Shown here: positions 36,769 to 45,740 of the stretch, piece after piece
How positions within the stretch are numbered: the stretch's first letter is position 1
Layout: each line of letters begins with the position of its first letter
Source of the DNA: an uncultured Porphyromonas sp.
GTDB taxonomy: Bacteria > Bacteroidota > Bacteroidia > Bacteroidales > Porphyromonadaceae
Reading direction: 5' to 3'
DNA: 58,478 nt
Assembly: GCF_938039215.1 (NCBI RefSeq)
Contig: NZ_CALHVI010000053.1
Location: 1-58,478 of the forward strand
Position numbers and translations under genes: made by a program
The notes under the pieces: generated by a model
What the model saw: only the letters and a program-made list of their open reading frames with translations
Databases searched by the model: none
What the model was told of the DNA's origin: nothing

Positions 36769-36954
36769 TTTCCCATGGCGAAGGGAGGTATCAACCACAA
36801 AGGCTCTCCTCATGACACACGATCAAGCATCCCATGAGGAGCAAAGCCTTGAAGCCGTTTGGTAGAGTCGTTTGATAGCTATTTCTTTGCGCCCGCTGGA
36901 TCGGACCGCTCTTGGCCGACGAAGCCAGCACGACCACATTAGCAACGACAATCA

Positions 36955-37530
36955 ATGAAACGAATTCTACTTATCCTCACCCTACTCCTCGGGGTCATCA
37001 CACCTCAAGCCGTAGCGCAGCAAGAAGAGCGGGTGCACTCGGGCTTCATGCTGGAGCTTGGGCTGATGCAGAGCCGCATCGGCTACCATCAAGCTCTTCC
37101 GCTGGGCTTCGTCGCGGGAGCTCATATCGGCTACGATCTGTACAGCAATCCCACCTACTTCATTGGATCCGAGCAGTACAGAAGGAGCAACAGCGATCTC
37201 TTCTACATGCTTCTTCCTTCGGCCAGTGTAGAGCTTCGCTGGTACCACGCCCGTGAGAAGAGCGAAGAGGAGATCAACCGTGGTGGCTTCGTCGTGCTCG
37301 GCACTGCCATGCAGTCCCACACAGGGGGCATCATCTTCAAGAAGGAGCTCCAAGGCCGATGGGACTACCGCTGGGCGATGAAGGCAGGCTGGGGCTACCA
37401 AGCGGTAATGAGCGATGTCATCTATGCCAAGTTTGAAGCAGGGCTCGTGGCCAGTATCCCGCTCCAGAGAGATACGGACAAGGTCTTCGGACTCCCCTAC
37501 GTCGATATCGGCATCGGGGTCAAGCTCTAG
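36955..37530 (+). CDS. Outer-membrane beta-barrel protein of unknown function
   Basis: A protein of 191 residues with a signal peptide (cleavage near residue 22, AVAQQ). Amphipathic strands such as FVAGAHIGYDLYSN and VELRWYHARE and a C-terminal end VDIGIGVKL with hydrophobic last residues point to a small porin-like beta-barrel. The C-terminal segment PYVDIGIGVKL is typical of such barrels in Bacteroidetes. There is no further functional clue. The next gene, a lipoprotein, is 91 bp away and may be on a separate transcript. Confidence 0.75.
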   Translation: MKRILLILTLLLGVITPQAVAQQEERVHSGFMLELGLMQSRIGYHQALPLGFVAGAHIGYDLYSNPTYFIGSEQYRRSNSDLFYMLLPSASVELRWYHAREKSEEEINRGGFVVLGTAMQSHTGGIIFKKELQGRWDYRWAMKAGWGYQAVMSDVIYAKFEAGLVASIPLQRDTDKVFGLPYVDIGIGVKL

Positions 37531-37621
37531 CAGAGGAGTCCGTGTGCATGAGGGGGATATGCGTAACGAAAGGGGTCGATCGTTATAAGCAAAAAGAACA
37601 TCCCCTTTTTGCTTGACGATA

Positions 37622-38098
37622 ATGAATAAGATTCGACTCAGCTTCTTTGTCCTGAGCCTTGTAGCCCTCACAGCGTGCACTGGCCGCCAGTCTACGGAGC
37701 AAGACTCAGACAGCATCTCGGCCCTCAGCCCCACGATCACCGACAGCATCCCCTATCGTGTGGCGGAAGGTTACTTCGCCGCCTCAGATGCCCTGCCCAC
37801 GACGATCACCAGCGAAGAAGCGCTGAACCGCTATATGGGGATGGCTACGACCATGCAGCAGGCACCCACCGAGATTGATTGGAGTCGAGAGTTCGTCATC
37901 CCCGTCGTCCTCCCCTCGACAAGGATCTCCACCGAAGTGGCCCCCTGCAGTCTGCACAAAGATCGAGAGGGGCATCTTGTTCTCGTCTATAAGGCGCTTG
38001 AGGGGAAAGACCTAGAGACCTCCGAGATCCGTCCCTTCCTAGCGATCATCGTCGCTCGTGAACATCTAGCACCCGTGCGCCTCATCCAAGAGAAGTAG
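37622..38098 (+). CDS. Small lipoprotein of unknown function
   Basis: A lipoprotein of 158 residues with lipobox ALTAC (Cys19). The ATG at 37622 is preferred to an in-frame TTG at 37613. The mature part has one recognisable phrase, ALNRYMGMATTMQQ followed by IDWSREFVIPVVLPSTR, which resembles hypothetical lipoproteins of Bacteroidales, but no function is known to me. A terminator-like hairpin follows it. Confidence 0.75.
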   Translation: MNKIRLSFFVLSLVALTACTGRQSTEQDSDSISALSPTITDSIPYRVAEGYFAASDALPTTITSEEALNRYMGMATTMQQAPTEIDWSREFVIPVVLPSTRISTEVAPCSLHKDREGHLVLVYKALEGKDLETSEIRPFLAIIVAREHLAPVRLIQEK

Positions 38099-38125
38099 CC
38101 CACTTCCTCACATAAGCTATAGGCT

Positions 38126-38170
38126 CAAGCCCCGTGAGTGACCTCAGCGAAGGTCTACTCACGGGGCTTG
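38126..38170 (+). terminator. Hairpin after the 37622 lipoprotein gene
   Basis: A 14-bp perfect stem (38126-38139 with 38157-38170) with a 17-nt loop and no T run. The rest of the gap to 38343 contains no gene I can support. Confidence 0.7.
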
Positions 38171-38343
38171 CTCATGATGGCTGCTCTATCGGCTCATCAG
38201 CTCCCATTCCTGAGGCAATACGGCAGGGGAAGAAATGGAGGAAAATACCCTAACCTAATCATCAAGATATTAGCACCATACGCTTATGCTTTAGGCCTCC
38301 CCCTAGAGCCTCTAAACACAGCCTCCTCAGGAGGGCCTTCCAG

Positions 38344-38428
38344 AACCTACTGTGGGTCGTCTCACCGACCTACGGTAGGTCGTCGATGCGACCCACAGTA
38401 GGTTTTAAGAGCGACCTACCGTAGGTCC
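38344..38428. repeat. Four-unit 23-bp repeat element, copy 2
   Basis: Units begin at 38344, 38367, 38390 and 38413, each 23 bp apart, as variants of (A/G)ACCyACnGTrGGTC. The orientation is reversed relative to copies 1 and 3. The flanking T run is on the right, CCCTTTTT. It lies upstream of the rpsF promoter. Confidence 0.9.
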
Positions 38429-38544
38429 CTTTTTGAGCGAAATATCCCCGAGGCTTACACCTCCACCTTAGCCTAGTCAGCGGGTATGAGCCTCTACCCT
38501 CCCAGAGAGGAATACCTTCGCCAAGGGCTTCGCTGTGACGTATG

Positions 38545-38575
38545 TTGCCCAATATCGGATAATTGTGTATCTTTG
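38545..38575 (+). promoter_or_regulatory. Promoter of rpsF-rpsR-rplI
   Basis: A TTG at 38545-38547 and TATCTTTG at 38568-38575, 20 bp apart, form a good Bacteroidetes -33/-7 promoter. The rpsF ATG is 37 bp downstream. Confidence 0.8.
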
Positions 38576-38611
38576 TGCCCGATATTTTTAACTCTCAAAA
38601 CAGAAAGAGAA

Positions 38612-38941
38612 ATGAATAACTACGAAACCGTTTTCATTCTTACTCCCGATTTATCTGAAGCTCAGGTAAAGGAAGCGGTCGCTAAGTTCGTCGACATCCT
38701 CAAGGGCGAAGGCTCTGAGATCGTCAACGAAGAAAACTGGGGGCTCAAGAAGCTCGCTTACACGATCCAGAAGAAGACCACGGGCTACTACCAGCTCGTC
38801 GAATTCAAGGCTCAGCCTGAGACCATTGCTGTACTGGAAACTCAGTTCCGTCGCGATGAGAATGTCCTCCGCTTCCTGACTTTCCGCCAGGATAAGTTCG
38901 CAGCTGCATACGCAGAGAAGAGAAGAAGCCGTAAGGCATAA
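38612..38941 (+). CDS. rpsF: 30S ribosomal protein S6
   Basis: A ribosomal protein of 109 residues, opening with the S6 start MNNYETVFILTPDLSE and continuing with WGLKKLAYTIQKKTTGYY. It binds 16S rRNA with S18 in the platform of the small subunit. The ATG at 38612 follows the promoter directly; in-frame starts further up lie inside or before the promoter and are rejected. rpsR follows after 26 bp. The ssb or priB gene that often separates rpsF and rpsR in Proteobacteria is absent. Confidence 0.98.
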   Translation: MNNYETVFILTPDLSEAQVKEAVAKFVDILKGEGSEIVNEENWGLKKLAYTIQKKTTGYYQLVEFKAQPETIAVLETQFRRDENVLRFLTFRQDKFAAAYAEKRRSRKA

Positions 38942-38967
38942 CCCATTAACGAAAGGAGATAAACACA

Positions 38968-39237
38968 ATGGCTGCACCATCAGAAGTACGCTACCTGACT
39001 CCCCTCACTGTAGATAGCAAGAAGAAGAAGTACTGCCGCTTCAAGAAGAGCGGTATCAAGTATATCGACTACAAGGATCCCGAATTCCTCAAGCGTTTCC
39101 TCAACGAACAGGGCAAGATCCTTCCCCGTCGTATCACCGGCACCAGCCTCAAGTTCCAGCGTCGTGTCGCTCAGGCTGTCAAGCGTGCTCGTCACCTGGC
39201 CCTGCTGCCCTACGTCACGGACAACATGGCTCGATAA
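38968..39237 (+). CDS. rpsR: 30S ribosomal protein S18
   Basis: A ribosomal protein of 89 residues with the S18 core CRFKKSGIKYIDYKDPEFLK, then GKILPRRITGTSLKFQRRV and AIKRARHLALLPY-like AVKRARHLALLPY. It partners S6 on 16S rRNA. It lies between rpsF and rplI in one operon, with a 61-bp gap to rplI. Confidence 0.98.
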   Translation: MAAPSEVRYLTPLTVDSKKKKYCRFKKSGIKYIDYKDPEFLKRFLNEQGKILPRRITGTSLKFQRRVAQAVKRARHLALLPYVTDNMAR

Positions 39238-39298
39238 GGCATACCCTCCGTATCCCTTATCCCTAGTAGAATAATAAACCCAGAGGAGACAGAATACA

Positions 39299-39829
39299 AT
39301 GAACGTTATTTTGAAAGAAGACGTAGTCGGTCTCGGCTACAAGGACGATATCGTCACAGTAAAGGACGGCTACGGTCGCAACTTTCTAATCCCCACCGGT
39401 AAGGCGATCGTCGCTACGGAAGCAGCAAAGAAGATCCTTGCTGAGAACCTCCGCCAGCGTGCTCACAAGATCGCTGCGATCAAGAAGGAAGCCGAAGAGC
39501 GTGCCCAGAAGTATCAGGGCGTTCGCCTCTCGATCACGGCTCACACCAACGTCGCTACGGGTAGCCTCTATGGCTCCGTCACTGGCGCAGAGATCGCTGA
39601 AGAGCTCACCAAGCTTGGACTGGAAACCGAACGCAAGCTCGTCTACATCAAGGCGATCAAGGAAGTCGGTAACTACACCGCTATCGTGCGCCTGCACAAG
39701 GAAGTGGCTGTAGAAATCCCCGTCGAAGTACTCTCCGACGCTCCTAAGGCTGAAGAGAAGAAGGAAGAAGCTCTCGCTGTTGAAGCTCCTGAAGCTGAAG
39801 AAGTAGAAGAAGCTAACGAAGAAGCATAA
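39299..39829 (+). CDS. rplI: 50S ribosomal protein L9
   Basis: A ribosomal protein of 176 residues that binds 23S rRNA at the base of the L1 stalk. The N-terminal domain has MNVILKEDVVGLGYKDDIVTVKDGYGRNFLIP. A long helix and the C-terminal domain follow to about residue 148. The last 27 or so residues form an acidic Glu/Ala-rich tail (EEKKEEALAVEAPEAEE), longer than the usual 148-150 residues of the family. It is the final gene of the ribosomal operon and is followed by a strong terminator. Confidence 0.98.
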   Translation: MNVILKEDVVGLGYKDDIVTVKDGYGRNFLIPTGKAIVATEAAKKILAENLRQRAHKIAAIKKEAEERAQKYQGVRLSITAHTNVATGSLYGSVTGAEIAEELTKLGLETERKLVYIKAIKEVGNYTAIVRLHKEVAVEIPVEVLSDAPKAEEKKEEALAVEAPEAEEVEEANEEA

Positions 39830-39855
39830 GAAGCATACGCTTCCACATACCTACG

Positions 39856-39903
39856 CTCTAGCAGGTAGTCTCCCCCTGTGGGAGCTACCTGCTAGAGTTT
39901 TTT
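39856..39903 (+). terminator. Terminator after rplI
   Basis: A 13-bp perfect stem (39856-39868 with 39885-39897) is followed by six T. Confidence 0.93.
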
Positions 39904-39963
39904 ATAGCCCATAAGGAGTGAGCCAACTATAAATCTTGCTTATATTCATATAGACCGATTCAG

Positions 39964-39994
39964 TTGCTGGGCCTTAACAAAACCTCTACCTTTG
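39964..39994 (+). promoter_or_regulatory. Promoter of dps
   Basis: A TTG at 39964-39966 and TACCTTTG at 39987-39994, 20 bp apart. The dps ATG lies 35 bp downstream. No OxyR site was identified. Confidence 0.75.
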
Positions 39995-40028
39995 CAGTGT
40001 AATCATTAACAAGAAACAAGATAACGCT

Positions 40029-40502
40029 ATGAACGTACTTTCAATCACTGGGATCAACCCAGCTAAGGCAGAGCAGGTCGTCAACGAACTTAGCAAGCTC
40101 CTGGCAGACTTCCAGATCTACTATACCAACCTCCGTGGCTACCACTGGCACGTGCGTGGACCTCAGTTCTACACGCTCCACAGCCAGTTCGAGAAGATGT
40201 ATGACGAAGCTGCAGAGCACGTCGACGAGATCGCCGAACGTATCCTCCAGCTCGGTAGCACCCCCGAGAACCGCTTCAGCGAATACCTCAAGCTGAGCCA
40301 GATCAAGGAAGACACCAAGATCTCTGACCCTGCTCAGATCATCCCTGCTATCCTCGACTCCCTCAAGGTGCTCATCGCTCAGGAGCGTGCCGTAGCTGCC
40401 GCTGCCGAAGCAGCAGACGATATCGTCACGGGCGACCTCGTCTCTGATCTCCTCGACGGTCAGGAGAAGTCCGTCTGGATGATCTCTGCCCTCCAAGCTT
40501 AA
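40029..40502 (+). CDS. dps: Dps family DNA-binding ferritin-like protein
   Basis: A cytoplasmic ferroxidase and DNA-protecting protein of 157 residues that forms a dodecamer. The intersubunit ferroxidase residues lie in the segment GYHWHVRGPQFYTLHSQFEK, followed by YDEAAEHVDEIAERI. Dps stores iron and protects DNA against peroxide. In anaerobes it is often under OxyR, but a binding site was not seen. The gene stands alone, with its own promoter and terminator. Confidence 0.95.
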   Translation: MNVLSITGINPAKAEQVVNELSKLLADFQIYYTNLRGYHWHVRGPQFYTLHSQFEKMYDEAAEHVDEIAERILQLGSTPENRFSEYLKLSQIKEDTKISDPAQIIPAILDSLKVLIAQERAVAAAAEAADDIVTGDLVSDLLDGQEKSVWMISALQA

Positions 40503-40553
40503 TAGCTCCTCCTTCTATAGCAAGCGATCCGAGCGGTCGCTACAATCTACGAC

Positions 40554-40609
40554 GCCGAGCACTTAGTCTCATCCTGCCCTGGGATGAGGCTAGGTGCTCG
40601 GCCTTTTTA
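40554..40609 (+). terminator. Terminator after dps
   Basis: Stem GCCGAGCAC (from 40554) pairs with GTGCTCGGC (40594-40602), with further inner pairing, and is followed by five T. The gap 40503-40801 otherwise holds only the promoter of the symporter gene. Confidence 0.88.
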
Positions 40610-40707
40610 TACTCATCGAGCCCCAGCCATACCATAAAAGACCAAAAACCTTGCTTTTCTTAATAAAATTATTAAGTTCGACCCATACGAACTTTACAAA
40701 ATAGCCC

Positions 40708-40715
40708 TACTTTTG
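40708..40715 (+). promoter_or_regulatory. -7 element of the symporter gene
   Basis: TACTTTTG lies 86 bp before the ATG. A clear -33 element was not seen. Confidence 0.5.
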
Positions 40716-40801
40716 TAATGGTAATCGCAACGCAACCCGCCCCGTAGCTCCGACACCGATCCAAGCGAAAGGGGCATCTTCACTCAAATACCACTACCAC
40801 G

Positions 40802-42160
40802 ATGGACCTGCTACAAATCGTGAAGGGGTTCAATGAGATCCTCTGGAATAGCTTCCTCATGTACGTCCTCCTCGGCGTAGGGATCTTCTACACCCTTTAT
40901 CTGGGCTTCCCCCAAATTCGTCATTTCGGTCTGGCGATGAAGTATTCCTTTAGCTCGATCTTCAAGAAGCAAGAGAAGGGTACGGCTGCCTCAGACCAAG
41001 TCAACTCATTCCAAGCGCTCGCCACAGCCGTCGCCGCTCAGGTGGGTACGGGCAATATCGCCGGTGTAGCCACAGCCATCGCCATGGGTGGCACAGGAGC
41101 AGTCTTCTGGATGTGGATATCCGCCCTTCTCGGTATGGGTACGATCTTCTCCGAGGCCGTGCTAGCCCAAGAGTATCGAGAGGTACGTGACGGCCAAGTC
41201 GTAGGCGGTCCAGCCTACTATATCCACCGAGGGCTGAAGAGTAAGAAGCTCGCCGCCTTCTTCTCCATAGCCGTGATCATTGCTCTTGGCTTCATCGGCT
41301 GTATGGTACAGGCTAATTCCATCTCCATCGGACTGACCAGTGCCTTCGGGATGAAGGACTGGACAAGCGGGCTACTCATCGCAGCGCTCGTAGCCATCGT
41401 CATCGTCGGCGGGCAGAAGCGTGTGACGACCATCGCCGAGCTGGTCGTCCCCTTCATGGCAGTAGCCTATATCCTGGGAGCGATCATCATCCTCTTCATC
41501 TACTCAGATCAGATCCAGCATGTCTTCCTATCGATCTTCGAAGAAGCCTTCTCCACAGAGGCAGCTGCAGGTGGGGCCGCTGGCACGGTGATGAAGTATG
41601 CCATTCGCTACGGGATCTCCCGTGGACTCTTCTCCAACGAGGCGGGTATGGGGAGCACGCCACATGCTCATGCCCTAGCGAATGTCAAGGACCCTTCCAT
41701 CCAAGGCTTCGTAGCGATGTCGGGTGTCTTCGTGGATCTCCTGATCTGCTCCGCTACGGCCTTCATCATCCTACTCACAGGAGTTCATGACGATACAGGA
41801 CTTATCTCCGTGCAGATCACACAGAAGGCCTTCGAGCAAACCTTTGGTCATGGTGGGGTTGTCTTCTTAGCTGTGAGCCTACTGATCTTTGCCTTCACGA
41901 CGATCATAGGCTGGTATGTCTTCGGTGAGATGAATATCCGCTACCTCTTCCCGAAGAAGGCCGTCTATGCCTTCCGTGGCATCGTCATCTGCTGTATCTT
42001 CTCAGCGACGATCTTCCGTGCCGAATTGATCTGGGAGCTAGCAGATACCTTCAATGGCATCATGGTCATCCCCAACGTCATCGCCATCATCATCCTGGCG
42101 CCTCAAGTGAAGAAGATCTATAAGCGCTTCCTACAGCGACGGAAGACAGAGTCACTCTAG
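40802..42160 (+). CDS. Alanine/glycine:cation symporter (AGCS family)
   Basis: An inner-membrane Na+ or H+ driven amino-acid importer of 452 residues with about ten hydrophobic segments. Family motifs include QALATAVAAQVGTGNIAGVATAI, the GGPAYYI motif and RGLFSNEAGMGSTPHAHA. Alanine or glycine are the likely substrates; the exact one cannot be told from sequence. It is convergent with lipA and the two are separated by a 20-bp perfect hairpin. Confidence 0.93.
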   Translation: MDLLQIVKGFNEILWNSFLMYVLLGVGIFYTLYLGFPQIRHFGLAMKYSFSSIFKKQEKGTAASDQVNSFQALATAVAAQVGTGNIAGVATAIAMGGTGAVFWMWISALLGMGTIFSEAVLAQEYREVRDGQVVGGPAYYIHRGLKSKKLAAFFSIAVIIALGFIGCMVQANSISIGLTSAFGMKDWTSGLLIAALVAIVIVGGQKRVTTIAELVVPFMAVAYILGAIIILFIYSDQIQHVFLSIFEEAFSTEAAAGGAAGTVMKYAIRYGISRGLFSNEAGMGSTPHAHALANVKDPSIQGFVAMSGVFVDLLICSATAFIILLTGVHDDTGLISVQITQKAFEQTFGHGGVVFLAVSLLIFAFTTIIGWYVFGEMNIRYLFPKKAVYAFRGIVICCIFSATIFRAELIWELADTFNGIMVIPNVIAIIILAPQVKKIYKRFLQRRKTESL

Positions 42161-42240
42161 CGAGCACTGTGCCGTATCTCCGTCCCCACTTGTGAAGCAC
42201 CTCAGAGGTTACTGACATCACGATAAGCACCCACCCTAAC

Positions 42241-42284
42241 GACACAGCCCCTCGAGACTAAGGATAGTCTCGAGGGGCTGTGTC
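42241..42284. terminator. Bidirectional terminator between the symporter gene and lipA
   Basis: A 20-bp perfect inverted repeat (42241-42260 with 42265-42284) around a 4-nt loop lies between convergent genes. Confidence 0.85.
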
Positions 42285-42329
42285 ATATCTAGCTAGGCGA
42301 TAGATCGCCCTTACGTCAGATGGGAGGGC

Positions 42330-43223
42330 TTAGTCCAGGACGTGGCGCTCTGCATGGTAGGAGGAGCGCACCAGCGGACCACTCTCGATGTGCCGTAGCC
42401 CACGCTCCAAGCCAAGGGTACGTAGACGTGCAAACTGGTTTGGGTGGATGTATTCGACGACGGGGAGATGTCTGTGCGTCGGCTGCAGGTACTGCCCGAT
42501 GGTCATGATCGACACGCCTACTGCATGAGCATCGTCGATGAGCTCTAGGACTTCTTCCTCCGTTTCTCCAAGGCCGAGCATGATCCCCGTCTTAGCAGGG
42601 ATGCCACTAGCTGCGATGCGCCCAAGGACAGAGAGGCTCTGATCATAGGTAGCTACGTGACGCACCGAGGGGGTGAGGCGACGGGTCGTCTCTAGGTTGT
42701 GGGAGATGATCTTAGGCTCACAAGCGATGATCTGGTCGACATAGTCCAGTCGGCCATTGAAGTCTGGGATGAGCACCTCGACAGTGACCTCTGGTGTCGT
42801 ACGACGAATAGCCTCGATGGTACGCACCCAATGCTGTGCTCCGTAGTCCTCTAAGTCATCTCGGTCCACACTCGTGATCACAGCATGACGCAGGTTCATC
42901 TTCTTGATGCTCTGAGCTATCTTCATCGGCTCGAGTGGATCAAGAGGAGGAGGAGTCTTCCCCGACTGAGTATTGCAGAAGCGACAGGCACGTGTACAGA
43001 TCGCACCACCGATCATGAAGGTAGCAGTACCAGCACTCCAGCATTCCCCTTGGTTGGGGCAGCGACCACTGTGGCAGATGGTGTTGAGCCCGTGGTGCTC
43101 GATGGTGTGCTTCGTGTCGGTGAAGGTGGAGTTGTCGCCGAGGCGTATCTTGAGCCACTCGGGCTTACGTACGCGGACGACCTTGCCAGATTTCTTAGGG
43201 ACTATGGTTTCTTCTTGCATCAT
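42330..43223 (-). CDS. lipA: Lipoyl synthase
   Basis: A radical SAM enzyme of 297 residues that inserts two sulfur atoms into octanoyl groups on lipoyl domains. Both iron-sulfur clusters are recognisable: the auxiliary cluster Cys50, Cys55 and Cys61 (TICHSGRCPNQGECW) and the radical SAM cluster Cys76, Cys80 and Cys83 (CTRACRFC). HAVITSVDRDDLEDYGA is also typical. It follows dppIV on the same strand after 66 bp, with a stem-loop between. No lipB or lplA gene is in the window. Confidence 0.97.
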   Translation of the reverse strand: MMQEETIVPKKSGKVVRVRKPEWLKIRLGDNSTFTDTKHTIEHHGLNTICHSGRCPNQGECWSAGTATFMIGGAICTRACRFCNTQSGKTPPPLDPLEPMKIAQSIKKMNLRHAVITSVDRDDLEDYGAQHWVRTIEAIRRTTPEVTVEVLIPDFNGRLDYVDQIIACEPKIISHNLETTRRLTPSVRHVATYDQSLSVLGRIAASGIPAKTGIMLGLGETEEEVLELIDDAHAVGVSIMTIGQYLQPTHRHLPVVEYIHPNQFARLRTLGLERGLRHIESGPLVRSSYHAERHVLD

Positions 43224-43233
43224 TATGTAGGAC

Positions 43234-43275
43234 GTAGCCCTTAGCTGGAGGTTGCAGTCCCCAGCTAAGGGCTAC
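43234..43275 (-). terminator. Stem-loop between dppIV and lipA
   Basis: A 15-bp perfect stem (43234-43248 with 43261-43275) with a 12-nt loop and no T run. It may reduce or process read-through from dppIV into lipA. Confidence 0.55.
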
Positions 43276-43289
43276 TAGGGGATTGTGAC

Positions 43290-45464
43290 TTATAGGTTCT
43301 CCTCTAGGAAGGTGATGATACGCTTGTAGAGGTGATTGCGGGTATTACCTCCGTAGATGCCATGGTTGCGGTCCTTGTAGATCGCCATGTCGAAGGGGAT
43401 ACCAGCCTGGACGAGCAGTTCGGTGAAGTCCATAGCATTCTGCACATGGACATTGTCGTCTGCACTCCCATGAATTAACAATAGCTTACCTCGAAGGTTC
43501 TTCGCTACGGGCAGTACTGACGAGGCCTTGTAGCCGTCGGGGTTCTCCTGAGGGGTACGCATGAAGCGCTCGGTGTAGATGGTATCGTAGAAGCTCCAGT
43601 CTGCTACGGGGGCGACAGCGACACCCGTCTTGAAGACCCCATTGCCATGGCAGAGCCCCATGAGTGTCATGTAGCCACCGAAGCTCCAGCCGTAGAGCCC
43701 GATACGCCCAGCATCGATGTAGGACTGCTGTCCCAGCCACTTAGCTGCGGCGATCTGGTCTTCGATCTCCTTTACCCCGAGCTGGAGGTAGGTGCACTTG
43801 CGCCAAGCCTCGCCACGAGCACCCGTACCACGGGGGTCAACGCAGACGACGATATAGCCCTTGCTAGGTAGGATCTGCTCCCATCCGAGGCCGAAGGCAT
43901 CAAGTACTTGCTGCGAATCGGGTCCGCTGTACTGAGTCATCAGCACGGGGTACTTCTTCGTGGGATCAAAGTCATAAGGCTTGAGGATCCAAGCATTGAG
44001 TTCTTCGCCACGACCATTAGGGATCTTGATGAACTCCTCACGGCGAAGGCGATAATCCTTCAGACGCTCGGCGATCTCCTTGTTATCCTTGAGCACACGT
44101 AAGGGGCGAAGGGAGCCCGTAGCATAGACAGCAGTCGTCGTGGGGGTATGCGCATTGCTGAAGATGCTGATGTAGTGGGAGAAGTCATCGCTGAAGATAG
44201 CTTCGTTCGACCCAGAGCCTGGGTGAAGAGCTGTCTTCCGCCCCTTGGGATCTATACGATAGATCGAGCGACGCATGGGGGATTCGTCCGCTGCTTGATA
44301 GTAGACATTCCCCTTGGCATCGATCCCGTAGAAGTTCGTATCATCATAGCTCCCCGTAGTGACCTTACGCTGGAGGACACCCTTATCGGAATAGAGATAG
44401 ATATGGCGGTAGCCGTCCTGCTCGCCGAGGTAAGCGAAGCCCGAGGGGATGAACTTACACTTGGTGAGATTGCGACTATCTACATAGGCTTTGTTGCGCT
44501 CTTCGAGGACGACCTTCGGCAGTAGGGTCTTGTCGTTGACGTAATAGAGGACGAGGTGATTCTGCTGTCTATTCAGGGAGAAGACGGCGAGGTTACCATC
44601 CCGACCGACGAACTCCAGTCGGGGGATATAGTAGGGAGCGTTCTTGAAGGTGACAGGCTTCTGTGAGCGATCCGTCACATTGTAGATATGCACCGAGACC
44701 TTAGAGTTGGGAGTACCAGCCTTCGGGTACTTGTAGGTATAAGCACTAGGGTACTGCCCCGACCCGTAGATAGGCATGCTGTACTCATCGACCTCGCTCT
44801 CATCGGTACGGACGAAGGCCAGATAATTATTGTCTTCGCTCCAAGTCATTAGGCGGATCGTCTCCAGCTCTTCTTCGTAGACCCAGTCGGTGATCCCATT
44901 CATGACCTTGTTGCGCACAGCATCGGAGGTCACACGTACTTCGGTATCGAACTCAAACTTCTTAATGAAGATATCCCCCTCACGGACGAAGGCGACCATC
45001 CTCCCATCTGGGCTGAAAGTCGGGATCATCACCTTGCCTGCCGTAGAGCTCAGAGGCTCGACACGATTGCGACGCACGTCGTAGTGGAAGACATTGCCCT
45101 TGCTCGAGCGACGATAGATAGCCTCTTGGTCGGTGATCAGCAGGATATGGTGTCCCTTGGGCTCAAGGATATAGTCGTCGAACTTCTTGAATTCGCACTC
45201 ACGTGCCTTATGGACGCTGAAGAGCGTATCTACGAGTTCGCCCGTATGGAAGCTGTAGCGGAGGATCGCCTGATGCTCCTTGTCCATCATCGTGTAGTAC
45301 TTGCCATCGCTGGTCGAGCGCATGCCTTGGCCTGCGGTATAAGCATAGAAGCGTCCCGAGGTCACGTCCTCGACTTGGAGGTCTTTAGTAGGCTGCTGTG
45401 CCTCGGCATAGGAGCCAGCTCCAAGCGTGACGAGCAGTAGGGTTAGGGATAGTAGTGTTCGCAT
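43290..45464 (-). CDS. dppIV: Dipeptidyl peptidase IV (S9B serine protease)
   Basis: A periplasmic or surface protease of 724 residues that removes Xaa-Pro dipeptides from peptides. The signal peptide (SYAEAQ) is cleaved near residue 23. A beta-propeller follows, then the alpha/beta-hydrolase domain. The catalytic serine is in GWSFGGYM (near 593), the aspartate in HGSADDNVHV (near 668) and the histidine in RNHGIYGG (near 700). The double Glu of DPP IV (YEEELET, near 196) is present. Length and motifs agree closely with P. gingivalis DPPIV, a factor in collagen peptide use. The -7 promoter is at 45492-45499. Confidence 0.96.
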   Translation of the reverse strand: MRTLLSLTLLLVTLGAGSYAEAQQPTKDLQVEDVTSGRFYAYTAGQGMRSTSDGKYYTMMDKEHQAILRYSFHTGELVDTLFSVHKARECEFKKFDDYILEPKGHHILLITDQEAIYRRSSKGNVFHYDVRRNRVEPLSSTAGKVMIPTFSPDGRMVAFVREGDIFIKKFEFDTEVRVTSDAVRNKVMNGITDWVYEEELETIRLMTWSEDNNYLAFVRTDESEVDEYSMPIYGSGQYPSAYTYKYPKAGTPNSKVSVHIYNVTDRSQKPVTFKNAPYYIPRLEFVGRDGNLAVFSLNRQQNHLVLYYVNDKTLLPKVVLEERNKAYVDSRNLTKCKFIPSGFAYLGEQDGYRHIYLYSDKGVLQRKVTTGSYDDTNFYGIDAKGNVYYQAADESPMRRSIYRIDPKGRKTALHPGSGSNEAIFSDDFSHYISIFSNAHTPTTTAVYATGSLRPLRVLKDNKEIAERLKDYRLRREEFIKIPNGRGEELNAWILKPYDFDPTKKYPVLMTQYSGPDSQQVLDAFGLGWEQILPSKGYIVVCVDPRGTGARGEAWRKCTYLQLGVKEIEDQIAAAKWLGQQSYIDAGRIGLYGWSFGGYMTLMGLCHGNGVFKTGVAVAPVADWSFYDTIYTERFMRTPQENPDGYKASSVLPVAKNLRGKLLLIHGSADDNVHVQNAMDFTELLVQAGIPFDMAIYKDRNHGIYGGNTRNHLYKRIITFLEENL

Positions 45465-45491
45465 AACTTGTATGTATTAGTTCACCTCGTA

Positions 45492-45499
45492 CAAAGATA
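45492..45499 (-). promoter_or_regulatory. -7 element of dppIV
   Basis: Reading the minus strand, TATCTTTG lies 27 bp before the dppIV ATG. It is 47 bp from the repeat element at 45546-45630. Confidence 0.6.
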
Positions 45500-45545
45500 C
45501 AAAAAGGAAGGAAGCAATTCGGGCTCTCCCAAGGGGCTAAAAAAC

Positions 45546-45630
45546 GACCTACGGTAGGTCGCTCTGAAAACCTACTGTGGGTCGTCTCACCGACCTACCG
45601 TGGGTCGCATCGACGACCTACCGTAGGTTT
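45546..45630. repeat. Four-unit 23-bp repeat element, copy 3
   Basis: Units begin at 45546, 45569, 45592 and 45615. They share sequence and spacers with copy 5 read on the opposite strand (for example GCTCTGAAAA and TCTCACC). Poly-A lies at the left and poly-T at the right. It lies upstream of dppIV, in the 276-bp gap after the cbiH-cbiC gene. Confidence 0.9.
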
Positions 45631-45740
45631 TATTTTGGAGTGCTAGAGTACCCCAAGAAAAAGAGCGAATCCGCAAGAAGCCTCCCTGCGTGGGATGTGC
45701 TACTTGCGGAGTCGCTGAGTTAGGGGGAGGTCTGTGAGGC